DNA from: Cellulomonas sp. PhB143 | GTDB taxonomy: Bacteria > Actinomycetota > Actinomycetes > Actinomycetales > Cellulomonadaceae | Reading direction: 5' to 3' | NCBI RefSeq assembly: GCF_003752595.1 | Contig: NZ_RKIJ01000009.1 | Span: 310,001-374,000 of the forward strand | Length of the DNA: 64,000 nucleotides | In this document: positions 12,781 to 22,054 of the stretch, piece after piece | Numbering within the stretch: position 1 is the first letter of the stretch | Layout of the letters: each line of letters starts with the position of its first letter | The notes under the pieces: generated by a model | Databases searched by the model: none | What the model saw: only the letters and a program-made list of their open reading frames with translations | What the model was told of the DNA's origin: nothing | Made by a program: the position numbers and the translations under genes

Positions 12781-13874
12781 GGCGCGTCGCCTCCGATGGC
12801 TTGTGCATATTCGTGCTCGAGTGCCTCGACGACGGCCTCGATCGAGAACTCCCGCTCGGCGAGCTCGACCGCTGCGTCCGTCGCCTTTGCCCGATCTTGA
12901 AGAAGGTCCGTCACGGCCTCGGCGTAGTCGCCAGGCGCCTGGTCGACTACTCGGGCGCCGGCGGAGCCGCTGAGTCGACCGACCAGCCCCGAGGTGGAAT
13001 CGACGACGACCGGCGTTCCGACCGACAACGCCTCCAGCACGACCATCGGGAACTGGTCGTCGTGGCTCGGGAGGACCAGCACCTGGGCCTGGCGAAGGCG
13101 CCTGAGCACGGAACCGGGCTCGATAGCACCGTCATACCGGATGGGCGCCCCCGCCCGAATCGCGGCCTTCACCATGTCGAGGTCCCCACCATCGGGACCG
13201 ACCACGACGCACTCACAGCCGACATCGGCGTCGCGGAGCAACTTGGCCATATCGATAAACCGCTCGACGTGCTTCCGCGGATGGATCCGTGCGAGGAAGA
13301 GCACCTCAGGGCGATCCTCGGCCGTGTGCTCGGCAGCGCCTTGCACCGCAACGCCGTTCCCGATCTGCGCGCGGCGCAGTCCGGGGGAGATCCGGGCGAT
13401 CGCCCGGGCATCACGATCTGTCAGAACGAGAGCCGACGAGGCCCTCTCCAGCACGGGCCGTGTCACGAACCTGTCATAGAGGGCCAGGGCTCGACCACCA
13501 ACGGAGTTCAGCATCCCGTGTGCCTGGATCACGTAAGGCCGCTGGGTTCCAGCCAGACGCCGCGCCGTTATGCCCACAGCGAAGTCCCTCGCCATATGGA
13601 CGTGGACGACATCGCTCGCGGCTGCTCGGCGCATGACCTCGCGCGACATTGCGGGCGAGAACAACGCTCCGAACGAGCGCGATGGCCGCCAGGATCGCAC
13701 GGGGACGTACTCGAACTGATCGTCAGGTTCAGGCCGCCAGCTGCCATCACCTCCGGCGACCAGAGTCACGTCATGGTGCGCTGCGAGTCCTCGTGCTTGC
13801 GCCAGCGCAACGCTTGCCGGGCCCCCATAGGCTCCGTCGGCACTCAGGTAGGCGATAACGTGAAGAATCTTCAT
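12777..13874 (-). CDS. glycosyltransferase family 4
   Basis: A 365-residue GT-B retaining glycosyltransferase. It starts at ATG 13874 (MKILHVIAYLSADGAYGGPA), overlapping the upstream CDP-alcohol phosphotransferase stop by ATGA. The glycine loop GGPASVALAQ, the acceptor-side HMARDF and QAHGML segments, and the C-terminal donor motif around FPMVVLEALSVGTPVVV (EX7E-like) are present. It should add a sugar to the growing EPS repeat unit. Donor and linkage cannot be read from the sequence. Confidence 0.85.
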   Translation of the reverse strand: MKILHVIAYLSADGAYGGPASVALAQARGLAAHHDVTLVAGGDGSWRPEPDDQFEYVPVRSWRPSRSFGALFSPAMSREVMRRAAASDVVHVHMARDFAVGITARRLAGTQRPYVIQAHGMLNSVGGRALALYDRFVTRPVLERASSALVLTDRDARAIARISPGLRRAQIGNGVAVQGAAEHTAEDRPEVLFLARIHPRKHVERFIDMAKLLRDADVGCECVVVGPDGGDLDMVKAAIRAGAPIRYDGAIEPGSVLRRLRQAQVLVLPSHDDQFPMVVLEALSVGTPVVVDSTSGLVGRLSGSAGARVVDQAPGDYAEAVTDLLQDRAKATDAAVELAEREFSIEAVVEALEHEYAQAIGGDAP

Positions 13875-14566
13875 GCGTCTGCTCGAAGCATCCGGAACCA
13901 CCGCGGAAGCATCGCACAGCTGATGACGATCCGCGCACACGCGAGAAGGGTGTACACGACAACCCAAGCGTTCATCGATCCCATGGCCAGGAAGGAGAGA
14001 CAGAACACGCCGTAGTCGACACTCAGGAGGATCGTCGCCCGTACCGTCGACGGTGGCCGGATCTCCTTGCCGGGCCCGCTCAGGAGGTCTGCAAGGATTC
14101 CGCCGGCAAAGCTCGTGACCGCCAAGAGCTGAAAGATCAAGGGAACCAGAAGCAGCGAGGCATCCACATCTGCTCGAAACCAGGCGACGAGCACCCCCGA
14201 GTGCACGGCGACCGTCTTCGCAGCGTCGATGACGTGATCAAGCCACTCCCCCGACTTCGAGGACTTCCCTGAGAGTCTGGCCACCTGGCCGTCGGACGAG
14301 TCAAGGACGAACCCGAGCGCGAGAAGGAACCACGCGAGAACACCGATCCACCATGACGGCATAGCGAGTGCGACAACAAGTACCCCCGCACCGGTCACGA
14401 CTGCCGACGCGATCGAGACCTGGTTCGGGCTCGCACCGATCACGTGGGCCCCGGCCGCGAAGTACCGCCCGAGCGGGCGGTTGACCCACCTCGAGTAGAA
14501 CGACACTCCGCGTGCCGACTTCTGGGCTCCGGAAAGCTCAGTCAATGCCTCAGCGAAGGGCGACAC
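13871..14566 (-). CDS. CDP-alcohol phosphatidyltransferase family membrane protein
   Basis: A 231-residue protein with about six membrane segments. It contains the complete family signature DGx2ARx8Gx3Dx3D, read as DGQVAR, then G and D in GEWLD, then D in HVID, at about residues 87-116. Family members transfer a phospho-alcohol from a CDP donor to an alcohol acceptor, often making phospholipids or inositol phosphates. GTG 14566 is preferred because GGAG lies six bases upstream; GTG 14611 would add 15 residues but has no Shine-Dalgarno. Encoded inside an EPS operon, it may build a lipid carrier, a polyol-phosphate substituent or an anchor for the polymer. That role is inference. Confidence 0.82.
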   Translation of the reverse strand: MSPFAEALTELSGAQKSARGVSFYSRWVNRPLGRYFAAGAHVIGASPNQVSIASAVVTGAGVLVVALAMPSWWIGVLAWFLLALGFVLDSSDGQVARLSGKSSKSGEWLDHVIDAAKTVAVHSGVLVAWFRADVDASLLLVPLIFQLLAVTSFAGGILADLLSGPGKEIRPPSTVRATILLSVDYGVFCLSFLAMGSMNAWVVVYTLLACARIVISCAMLPRWFRMLRADA

Positions 14567-14633
14567 CGGGCGCTCCGTTCTCAGTTGTAGTCGTTGCCTG
14601 CCACGGCCCACGAGGGGGGGGTCAACGACGACC

Positions 14634-15287
14634 CTATCCGTCGCTGAGGGGCAGCCAGATCACGCAATCCTTCGAACGGAACTGCGCTGCGTTTGAGCCG
14701 AGCGAGACTTCACCGTCGCCCGCCTTCCCGGACGACAGCACCTTGCCGTCGGCGTCGGAGACGACCCATGCGCAGCCGTCTCCCGGATTGACAGAATCGT
14801 AGGTGCCGACGCCGATATCGGTCCCGACCTTCCACGTGCCGTCGACGACACCGCCGCGAGCCTCAGCCAGCGCGGGCGCCTCTTCCGGGCAAAGGTAGGG
14901 GATCGCCTTGTCTGCCGCACCGATCTCGTCGCTCTCCAGAGCCTTGACCAACGCGCCCTCATCGAGCTGTCCGACGTAGTTCGCCCGGTCGCACGCTTCC
15001 TGGCCGAGCTCCAGGAGCGCGGCGTCGAGCGTCGACCCGTCTGCGACGGCATCGACATATCGATCCTCCGCTTTCGTGCGGGTCGGAGCCGTCGCATTGC
15101 CCTTGGCGTCGTTCGGTGCTTGCGGCGCTTCGGTCACCGACGGCAACGGGGTGGGGGACGTTGACGCACTCGGCGCCCGGACCGCCCCCGTGTCCGAAGC
15201 CCCGTCGGCAGGTCCCGAGCATGCGGCGGCCGTGGTCAGAAGTCCCGCCAGGGCGACGGAGACGAGGATGCGATGTGCCCGGATCAC
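14634..15287 (-). CDS. secreted lipoprotein of unknown function in EPS operon
   Basis: A 217-residue lipoprotein. The N-terminal signal peptide ends in lipobox TTAAAC with the lipidated cysteine at C23. A Pro/Ser/Thr linker follows. The middle helical part (DRYVDAVADGSTLD, with cysteines near CDRANYVG) is DUF732-like in appearance. The C-terminal portion (GTWKVGTDIGVGTYDS, CAWVV, and CVIWLPL near the end) has a small beta-rich pattern with paired cysteines. ATG 15287 overlaps the LamG protein stop by ATGA, so the two secreted proteins are translationally coupled. I do not recognise a precise family. Confidence 0.8.
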   Translation of the reverse strand: MIRAHRILVSVALAGLLTTAAACSGPADGASDTGAVRAPSASTSPTPLPSVTEAPQAPNDAKGNATAPTRTKAEDRYVDAVADGSTLDAALLELGQEACDRANYVGQLDEGALVKALESDEIGAADKAIPYLCPEEAPALAEARGGVVDGTWKVGTDIGVGTYDSVNPGDGCAWVVSDADGKVLSSGKAGDGEVSLGSNAAQFRSKDCVIWLPLSDG

Positions 15288-18200
15288 GGTGCGACTGCCC
15301 CGAACTCCAGAACCAGAAGGGGCCGCTGAGCGGCCGTCCTGAACTCCTTCGACCAGAGATAGATGCTGTCCACCCCTGTCGAACGCATTCCGAGGGTCGT
15401 CGTCGTGCCCAGTCGCGGCGCAAGAGCGGACGACTGCAGACGGACCGAGCTTGTCGCGTCGGCATCAGGCGCCGAAAGGGTCCCGATCACGTCGGTACTC
15501 ATCGTGGGCCGGTTCGTATAGGTCACCGAAGCCTCCGCCCAGTCTCCCGCTGCTAGACCGATCGGGAAGTCATCGGTCGAACCAGCGGAGGCAGATGTGG
15601 TTGTGGTCAGCCGAAGGCTCGCTCCCACGAGCTCCGTCCCGGACGGGGCGGTCGGGAGACTGAACTTGAAGTACGACAGCTTCACCGGTGAGCCGCCGAG
15701 CACGCTGAGCTGGTTCACGAGACCATAGTTGGTCCCCGCGGCACTCTGATGCACGTAGGCATCGTCGGACGGAGCGAGCTCCACCTTTACCGTGTCGACC
15801 GGAGGCGCGGCTACCGAGACGGTGGCGGCCGCTGTCGCGCTACTACGGTTGCCCGCCGCATCGAGAGCGACGACCTTGTAGTAGTAGCGCCCGGCAGACA
15901 GGCCGCTCTCGGTGAACGAAGTCCCGGTGACGTTGCCGACCTTCGTCGAGCTAGACGGCGCGAAGTCGGCCTCACCGGACCGGAAGACGTCGTAGCTGAC
16001 GACCCCGCGGTCGTCTGTCGCCGCAGCCCAGCTCACGGCAACCGACGAGCCGGTTGCCGCTGCGGAGAGTCCGGAAGGGGCGGACGGTGCGACCGTGTCC
16101 GGACCGACGATCTCGGCGCGGACGGCCGTCGACGACATCGAGACGTTGCCGGCACGGTCCTCCCCAGTCACCTTGTAGAACCACGTGCCGACGGGAACGC
16201 CCGTCTCGTTCCAGGACCTCTCGCTCGTCGTCCCGCCGACCTTCGTCGCAGCCGAGGGAACGAAGCCCTCGTCGGACGAGCGATAGACCGTGTACCTCGC
16301 GATTGCGCGGTCGTCGGTCGACGCCGACCAGCCCACGGTCACCGACGTCCCGTCGACCTTCGTGGTCACGTCGGATGGCGCGGTCGGGGCAGAGGTGTCC
16401 GGGCCGACAACCTTGACCTCTGCCGTTGCCGATGCGGCGCTCTGATTACCCGCCTCGTCGACTGCGACGAGCCTGTAGTACCAGGTGCCCGGTGCGACAC
16501 CTGTATCCGAGAACTTCGTCGCAGCCGTGTCACCAACCTTGGTCGATGCCGAGACCTGGAAGTCCGCATCCTTAGCGCGATGGACGTCATATCGCGCAAT
16601 GCCGACGTCATCCGTCGACGCTGTCCACGCAAGGTCGACGCCGTCGTCACCGACAGCTTCTGCGCCCACGGAGGCCGGTGCAGAGGGCTTCACCACGTCG
16701 GGAGGCGTTGCACCTGTGCCCAAGGCGTAGTGCTGCGCCACCTGGTTCGCAGTCAGAACCTTTCCGTAGACGGCGACCTCGTCGATGTCGCCCGAGAAGT
16801 ACGGGGACGAAGAGTCCCAGGTCGGATCGCCGCCGACCTTCCAGTATCCCGAGTAGTCCTGCGCAGTCGTCTGGGGATTCGAGGCCACCAGGTCGCCGTC
16901 GACATAGAGCGACATCCCCGCGGTGCTCGACTGTGTCGCCACCATGTGGTGCCAGCGCCCGTCGGTGTACGACGCCGGCGAGGTCGCGATGTTCGCCGCT
17001 CCGGTCCACGTGCCGAACACCAGACGGCCGTCGTCACGGAGGAACACGTGCCGGTCGTAGTTGCTCGACAGGCCGTTCTTATTGTCACCGAATCCGATGA
17101 GCTTGCCTCCACTGCCCGAGGTGGACTCGAACCACATCTCCAGCGAATAGTCCTTCGGGTTGGAGACCTGGACGTCCGAGGCGATCGTCCCGCCGTCCGA
17201 TGAGCTCGCCGGGGCGAACGTGGCTGCAGTACCGGATTCCAGCGCACCACCGTGCCCCGTGGTCACAAGGCCGCCGTAGGTACCGGTGTTGGCATAGGCG
17301 CTCGAGTCCTTAGCGGTAGCCGGAGAACTGTCGTCGAGCCGCCAGAAGAAGTCTGGGTCGGCGCTGTAGACGGCAGCCCCGTAGCTGTCCGTCGGAGCAC
17401 TCGGGACGTCGACGCTCCTCCCGGACGCGTCGAAGTGGCTTCGCACCGTCGCGGCGGGAAGAACGGTCGGGTAAACCGCCGTCTCGTCGATCTCTCCCGC
17501 GAAGAAGTTGCTGGACGGTTGCGACGGCCAGCCGCTGATGTTGTCACCTCCGACACGCCACGACCCGCTGTACGTCTGGGCGGAGGCGTTGCTGTTGCGC
17601 CCCACCCGCACTCCATCGACGTACAGAGTCATCCCGCTCGCCCCCTGACTCGCAACGACCGCGTGCCACTGGCCGTCGTTGTAGGACTTTCCGCTGGAGA
17701 CGGTGACGGTGCTGCCGGTGTAAGCACCGAACACAAGCTTTCCGTCGTCGGTCATGTAGACGTGACGGTCATAGTTTCCGCTGAGCTGGGTCCCGGCGGT
17801 GCCGAGCGTGTTCGGCACACCGTTGCCGTAGCCGATGATCTTCCCGCCTCGGGTAGACGTAGTCTTGAACCACGTCTCGACGGTGTAGGTCGACGGAGCC
17901 GGCGCCAGTGCGTCGCTATAGGCGTAGGCAGTAGCACCGTCGAACGCCATGGACGAACCGGGGTCATTGAGCGCAGAGTTGCTGCCGGCCCGATACGTGA
18001 CGGCCTTCATATAGTTCGGCTCGTGGTTGGACGGCGAACTGTCGGTCCCGTACCGGCCCGCCGCGTCGTCGTATCGCCAGTAGAGCGATGCACCGTCGCC
18101 GAGAACGCTTGCTGCATACGAAGCGTCGGTCGTTGCGGCCTTCACCGTCGCAGCCGACGAGAGCGCACTCGTGTTCGTACCGTCGCTCGCAGAGACCCTG

Positions 18201-19651
18201 TAGCTGTACGTGCGCCCTGGCGAAGCGGTCGTGTCGACGAACGAGGCCTGAGGCCGCGTCCACCATCGCGACTCCGCACTCACCGTTGCGATCGGCGTGC
18301 TGCTCCCGTCCCTGTAGACGTTGTAGGTGAGCTTCCCGTCGTCGTCATCGAACGACGTGCGCCACGAGACCTGAATCTCTCCCGTGCGCAACGACTGCGC
18401 CTTCGGCGAAGGGGTGTCAGGCGCACCGACGTCCGGACCGCTCGCGAAGCGCGTGAGCCCCTGCTGCGCGTTGCGGTTGGTCAAGGTGAACTCACCACCG
18501 ACCCAGAGGTAGCGCGTGGAACCCTTCTCGCCCACCGTCAATGCGCGCGGCCCGATCGACACGCCGTCGTTCAAGGTGGGGCGCCAGGCGAGCATCTTGT
18601 CCGACTGCGTGTCGTTGGCGGTCAGATACATGCGCAGACCGTCGGCGAACTCTCCCTCGAGACTGCAGTCGTGATGGTGGTTCGCCTCGTACAGGGTGCC
18701 GCGGTCGACCACCAGAGCTTGGGTCGCGCCCAGGCACAGGTCGCGCCACCGCTCGTCAAAGCTGGAGTAGTTGATCGCGAAGGAGCCGTCGAAGACACCG
18801 CCACCGGTGCCTTCGTTGCCCGCGTAGTAGCCAGTGCTATCGGTCGTGATTCCCTGGGTTGTCGACGTGTCCGGCACGAACCCGCGCGGGAAGTCACGAA
18901 CGTTCGCACCAGTCGTGGCATCGACGATCCCGAACGAGTGGGAGTCGGCCCCGTTCACCGTGAAGAAGTTGCCGCCGATAGCCACGGTGGCGCCGTCGTT
19001 GCCGACCGCTACCGCCTTGCCCTGAAGATCTGTGTCGGCGACCCAGGGCTTCAGTGCCCCGGTGGTCGCGTTCACGGACGCGAAGTGCTGCCGGTCCTTG
19101 CCATCGACCCGCAGAAAGTCACCACCGAGGTAGACGGTGTCGGCCGTGGAGTCGAGAGCGCGGACGGTTGACGACACCCCAACCGGTGAGAATCCGGTCT
19201 TGACGGTGCACGATGCGATGTCGATCGCCGCGAGACGAGACTTGGACACGCCACCGATCTTCGAGAATGCTCCGCCGACGTAGAGTGTCTTGCCGTCCGG
19301 AGAGACGTCGAGCGCGCGGACCGTCGGCGTACCGCCGCTGAGCTCGAGAGCAGGACGGCAGGATGTCGGACTTCCGGTCGAGGCGTCGAGAACCACCAAC
19401 GACGTCGCCGCCACCGGGCTGCCGCCCGCCCCGTCCGGCGGGCGCACCTGCGAGAACGTACCGCCGGCGAAGACGACGTTCCCCGAGGCGGCAAGAGCCC
19501 ACACAGTGCCGTTGGTCTGCCAGGTCGGCAGGTCGTCGGCAGTGAAGCCCAGGCCGTCAGAGAGCGCAGCAGCGCTCGGAGCCGATGCGGGAATGAACAG
19601 ACCAGCGAACGCTAGAGCGGCCCCGCAGACTACGGCGACGAGAGAACGCAT
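15284..19651 (-). CDS. giant secreted beta-propeller/FN3/LamG/CBM96-like surface protein
   Basis: A 1455-residue secreted protein and first gene of the minus-strand EPS operon. A signal peptide covers about residues 1-30 (VAVVCGAALAFAGLF...). It is followed by a beta-propeller of repeats such as VYLGGDF and LYVGGAFSKIGG to about 410, one FN3-like domain (about 415-510), and two LamG-type jelly rolls (about 520-1010), each with TLYVDG- or SLYVDG-type strands. Three further FN3 domains follow (about 1015-1290), then a C-terminal CBM96/DNRLRE-like domain (APSDDAYVHQ...). There is no LPxTG motif or C-terminal membrane helix. The preferred start is ATG 19651, with AGG six bases upstream; ATG 19663 is weaker. 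It probably binds glycan or attaches to the EPS, but the ligand is unknown. Confidence 0.88.
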   Translation of the reverse strand: MRSLVAVVCGAALAFAGLFIPASAPSAAALSDGLGFTADDLPTWQTNGTVWALAASGNVVFAGGTFSQVRPPDGAGGSPVAATSLVVLDASTGSPTSCRPALELSGGTPTVRALDVSPDGKTLYVGGAFSKIGGVSKSRLAAIDIASCTVKTGFSPVGVSSTVRALDSTADTVYLGGDFLRVDGKDRQHFASVNATTGALKPWVADTDLQGKAVAVGNDGATVAIGGNFFTVNGADSHSFGIVDATTGANVRDFPRGFVPDTSTTQGITTDSTGYYAGNEGTGGGVFDGSFAINYSSFDERWRDLCLGATQALVVDRGTLYEANHHHDCSLEGEFADGLRMYLTANDTQSDKMLAWRPTLNDGVSIGPRALTVGEKGSTRYLWVGGEFTLTNRNAQQGLTRFASGPDVGAPDTPSPKAQSLRTGEIQVSWRTSFDDDDGKLTYNVYRDGSSTPIATVSAESRWWTRPQASFVDTTASPGRTYSYRVSASDGTNTSALSSAATVKAATTDASYAASVLGDGASLYWRYDDAAGRYGTDSSPSNHEPNYMKAVTYRAGSNSALNDPGSSMAFDGATAYAYSDALAPAPSTYTVETWFKTTSTRGGKIIGYGNGVPNTLGTAGTQLSGNYDRHVYMTDDGKLVFGAYTGSTVTVSSGKSYNDGQWHAVVASQGASGMTLYVDGVRVGRNSNASAQTYSGSWRVGGDNISGWPSQPSSNFFAGEIDETAVYPTVLPAATVRSHFDASGRSVDVPSAPTDSYGAAVYSADPDFFWRLDDSSPATAKDSSAYANTGTYGGLVTTGHGGALESGTAATFAPASSSDGGTIASDVQVSNPKDYSLEMWFESTSGSGGKLIGFGDNKNGLSSNYDRHVFLRDDGRLVFGTWTGAANIATSPASYTDGRWHHMVATQSSTAGMSLYVDGDLVASNPQTTAQDYSGYWKVGGDPTWDSSSPYFSGDIDEVAVYGKVLTANQVAQHYALGTGATPPDVVKPSAPASVGAEAVGDDGVDLAWTASTDDVGIARYDVHRAKDADFQVSASTKVGDTAATKFSDTGVAPGTWYYRLVAVDEAGNQSAASATAEVKVVGPDTSAPTAPSDVTTKVDGTSVTVGWSASTDDRAIARYTVYRSSDEGFVPSAATKVGGTTSERSWNETGVPVGTWFYKVTGEDRAGNVSMSSTAVRAEIVGPDTVAPSAPSGLSAAATGSSVAVSWAAATDDRGVVSYDVFRSGEADFAPSSSTKVGNVTGTSFTESGLSAGRYYYKVVALDAAGNRSSATAAATVSVAAPPVDTVKVELAPSDDAYVHQSAAGTNYGLVNQLSVLGGSPVKLSYFKFSLPTAPSGTELVGASLRLTTTTSASAGSTDDFPIGLAAGDWAEASVTYTNRPTMSTDVIGTLSAPDADATSSVRLQSSALAPRLGTTTTLGMRSTGVDSIYLWSKEFRTAAQRPLLVLEFGAVAP

Positions 19652-19867
19652 GCAGCACCTCATTCATCAGGCACCACCGGACGGCAGTACACCGCAAACG
19701 GTAGAGCCCGCAGGCCCCGGAACAGCACTCCCGAGCCGCTATTTCACCCGGGTTAAGCCACACTCCGACGCTGTCATGTGGCACGCTTCGCCCGTCCGCT
19801 CGTCATCCGCCGCCGGGAACCGACGAGCGATTGCCCGGCGGCCTCAGAACCGCCACCATCACCCTCG

Positions 19868-20015
19868 CGGGTGGAACCGCCCCCGCGCCGCCATCAGTCC
19901 TTCCGTGATCACGCACTCGACCGCGTCGGCCGCGTCGTCGAGCAGGAACGCGAGCCACTGCTCTCCGTGCCGAAAAAGTCCTTGAGCGAAGTTGGCGGTG
20001 TCCTTCCACCCCGGC
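19868..20015 (-). pseudogene. decayed copy of the 3' end of pth
   Basis: On the reverse strand this region encodes, with small indels, the C-terminus of peptidyl-tRNA hydrolase: [14 protein letters not shown] followed by a GLMAARGRFHP-like end. It matches the intact pth at 22064-22214 in the same orientation, including an exact run of 50 bases (19906-19955). A 2-3-base deletion near 19988 and many substitutions destroy the frame. No start or upstream part of pth is present. It lies in the 428-bp gap between the LamG gene and the gntR gene; I see no other gene in that gap. Confidence 0.85.
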
Positions 20016-20079
20016 GCCCGCGCGGCGAGTCACCGGGCTACCCGGCTCTTCGCCGAGACGACGCCAAGCCAAGTCACGC

Positions 20080-20808
20080 TCAGGGCCGGGTCTCGATCTC
20101 CTGCAGAGTCACGCGCAGATGGTGCTCCATCTCCGTGGCCGCGCGGGCAGGATCGCCGCTCAGGACGGCGTCGAGCAGCACGTCGTGCTCGGTGGCAGAC
20201 GCGGCGGGGTCGGCTCCCGAGGCGAGATAGCTCTGGTGACTCTGCTCGCGGCTCGCAGCCAGCGTCCGCTCGAGCGCGTCGAGGATCTGGACCAGGCTGG
20301 AGTTCCCCGACGCGGCGACCAGCTCTTTGTGGAACGTGAGGTCGGCACGCACGCGGTTCGCCACGTCAGCGGGGTCGGCGCGCAGGTCCGCACACGTACG
20401 ACGAGCAGCGTCGATGTGCACGAGAGCAGCGGCACGCTCGGCGCCAGTGAGACGCTGCGCGGCGAGCCGGACGCCGTGGATCTCCAGCCCGGCGCGGATC
20501 TCGGTGAACTCGACCAGGGCACGCCGATCACGCAGCACCGCGAGCGCCACGAAGTTCTCCACCGGCAGCGCGTTGGGCGACGCGATCACCGCCGGCTTTC
20601 CCTGGCGCCGGACGACGAGGCCGCGGGCCTCGAGCGTGTTCATCGCTTCGCGGAGCACCATCCGACTGACGCCGAAGCGGGTCGCGAGCTCACCCTCGGA
20701 CGGCAACGCGTCCCCCGCTGCGGCGGCGGGCGCGACGCAGAGCTCTTCGACGAGCTCCACCACCTGCGCGGTGAGTGAGCGACGGACGGGTCGCGCGTTC
20801 GACGACAT
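20080..20808 (-). CDS. GntR-family (FadR/FCD type) transcriptional regulator
   Basis: A 242-residue regulator. The N-terminal winged helix-turn-helix includes LPSEGELATRFGVSRMVLRE and the wing LEARGLVVRRQGKPAVI. The C-terminal all-helical FCD effector domain spans about residues 90-225, with the conserved metal/ligand residues in DLTFHKELV and HDVLLDAV and the terminal EMEHHL. FCD regulators usually bind small carboxylates. It is divergent from the PLP enzyme gene; the intervening ~75 bp contain an unusually AT-rich stretch (cttatattacag), a likely shared promoter/operator. It probably regulates that enzyme and itself. Confidence 0.9.
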   Translation of the reverse strand: MSSNARPVRRSLTAQVVELVEELCVAPAAAAGDALPSEGELATRFGVSRMVLREAMNTLEARGLVVRRQGKPAVIASPNALPVENFVALAVLRDRRALVEFTEIRAGLEIHGVRLAAQRLTGAERAAALVHIDAARRTCADLRADPADVANRVRADLTFHKELVAASGNSSLVQILDALERTLAASREQSHQSYLASGADPAASATEHDVLLDAVLSGDPARAATEMEHHLRVTLQEIETRP

Positions 20809-20883
20809 GGCTGCTTATATTACAGGCTGATTCGCACATCGCTGAGGTTGCCGCCCGTGGCGCACCGCAATGAAGGGGTTCCG

Positions 20884-22038
20884 TTGCACGACATCGACCG
20901 ACAGATCTGCATGGCCGCCTGGGACGGGCCCGGCGCCGGGCCCGGCGCGGTCGCGCCCCCGGTCTTCCAGACGAGCCTGTTCACCAAGCCCAGCTTTGCC
21001 GAGCTCGCCCGCCAGCAGGCCGCCGAGCACGAGCACTACGTCTACAGCCGGGGCACCAACCCGACGGTGGCATTCCTCGAAGAACGCCTCGCGCTGCTCG
21101 AGCACGGAGAGTCCGCCAAGTGCTTCGCGTCCGGCATGGGCGCCATCGGGGCGACGCTCGTCGCCCTGCTGTCCGCCGGCGACCACGTGCTGTTCCTCAA
21201 CAACGTCTATGGCCCCACGCTCCAGCTCGCCCAGCAGCTGAGGCGGTTCGGCGTCGAGCACACGATCGTCACCGAACCCGGCGCCGATCTCGAGGAGCAC
21301 CTGCGAGACAACACCGCCCTCGTCTACCTCGAGAGTCCGGGCACCCAGCTGATGAAGTTGCTGGACCTGCCGGCGATCACCGCGGTGACCCGGCAGCGCG
21401 GGATCCGCACCGTCATCGACAACACCTGGTCCACTCCCCTGTTCCAGAAGCCGCTCGACGCCGGCGTGGACCTCGTCATCCACTCACTGACCAAGTACGT
21501 CGGCGGCCACAGCGACGTCAACGGCGGCGCTGTGGTCGGCTCGGCCGAGGACATCCGCCGCATCTTCTACGACGGCTACCTGCTCTTCGGCGCCACGATG
21601 TCCGCGATGGAGGCCTCCCTGGTGCTCCGCGGGCTGCGCACCCTGCCGGTACGCCTCGAGCAGCACGAGCGAAACGCCGTCCAGGTCATCGACTACCTGT
21701 GCGACCACCCCGCTGTCACGGCCGTCCACCACCCGTACGCGAACCACTCCGGGGACGATCCGTTGTTCCGCGACCAGCTCACCGGTGTGACCGGGCTGCT
21801 CAGCCTCGAGCTGCGCGACGGCACCGACGAGCGGGTGGAGCGCTTCATCGACGCGCTGAAGCTCTTCCGCATCGGCATCAGCTGGGGCGGGTACGAGAGC
21901 CTCGTCAGCTCGGGGCAGCGGCCCGGCAAGGACCCTGCGCCCATGCCCCGCGGCCTGATCCGCCTGTCGATAGGCCTCGAGGGCGCGAACGCCCAGATCG
22001 CCGACCTCGACCAGGCGTTCGCCACGCTCGCCGACTGA
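20884..22038 (+). CDS. Cys/Met-metabolism PLP-dependent enzyme (cystathionine/methionine lyase or synthase type)
   Basis: A 384-residue fold-type I PLP enzyme. Family landmarks are YSRGTNPTVAFLEERLA, the cofactor-binding FASGMGAIGATL, the D/N pair in TVIDNTWSTPLFQ, and the Schiff-base lysine K204 in SLTKYVGGHSD. The C-terminal LIRLSIGLE motif is present. Cystathionine gamma-synthase, beta-lyase and methionine gamma-lyase cannot be told apart by eye. TTG 20884 is preferred because AAGGGG lies five bases upstream; GTG 20857 and TTG 20848 would lengthen the N-terminus. It is paired divergently with a GntR regulator. The pair sits between two pth-derived sequences and looks inserted. Confidence 0.87.
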   Translation: MHDIDRQICMAAWDGPGAGPGAVAPPVFQTSLFTKPSFAELARQQAAEHEHYVYSRGTNPTVAFLEERLALLEHGESAKCFASGMGAIGATLVALLSAGDHVLFLNNVYGPTLQLAQQLRRFGVEHTIVTEPGADLEEHLRDNTALVYLESPGTQLMKLLDLPAITAVTRQRGIRTVIDNTWSTPLFQKPLDAGVDLVIHSLTKYVGGHSDVNGGAVVGSAEDIRRIFYDGYLLFGATMSAMEASLVLRGLRTLPVRLEQHERNAVQVIDYLCDHPAVTAVHHPYANHSGDDPLFRDQLTGVTGLLSLELRDGTDERVERFIDALKLFRIGISWGGYESLVSSGQRPGKDPAPMPRGLIRLSIGLEGANAQIADLDQAFATLAD

Positions 22039-22054
22039 CCACCCCGGGCCGGCG

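Noticed and set aside
15284-15400. A sortase signal at the C-terminus of the LamG protein
   Set aside because: The protein ends LLVLEFGAVAP with no LPxTG motif, hydrophobic helix or basic tail.
20808-20884. A clear GntR operator palindrome between gntR and the PLP gene
   Set aside because: The AT-rich stretch cttatattacag has only weak symmetry at its ends, so I mention it as a promoter region, not as a defined operator.
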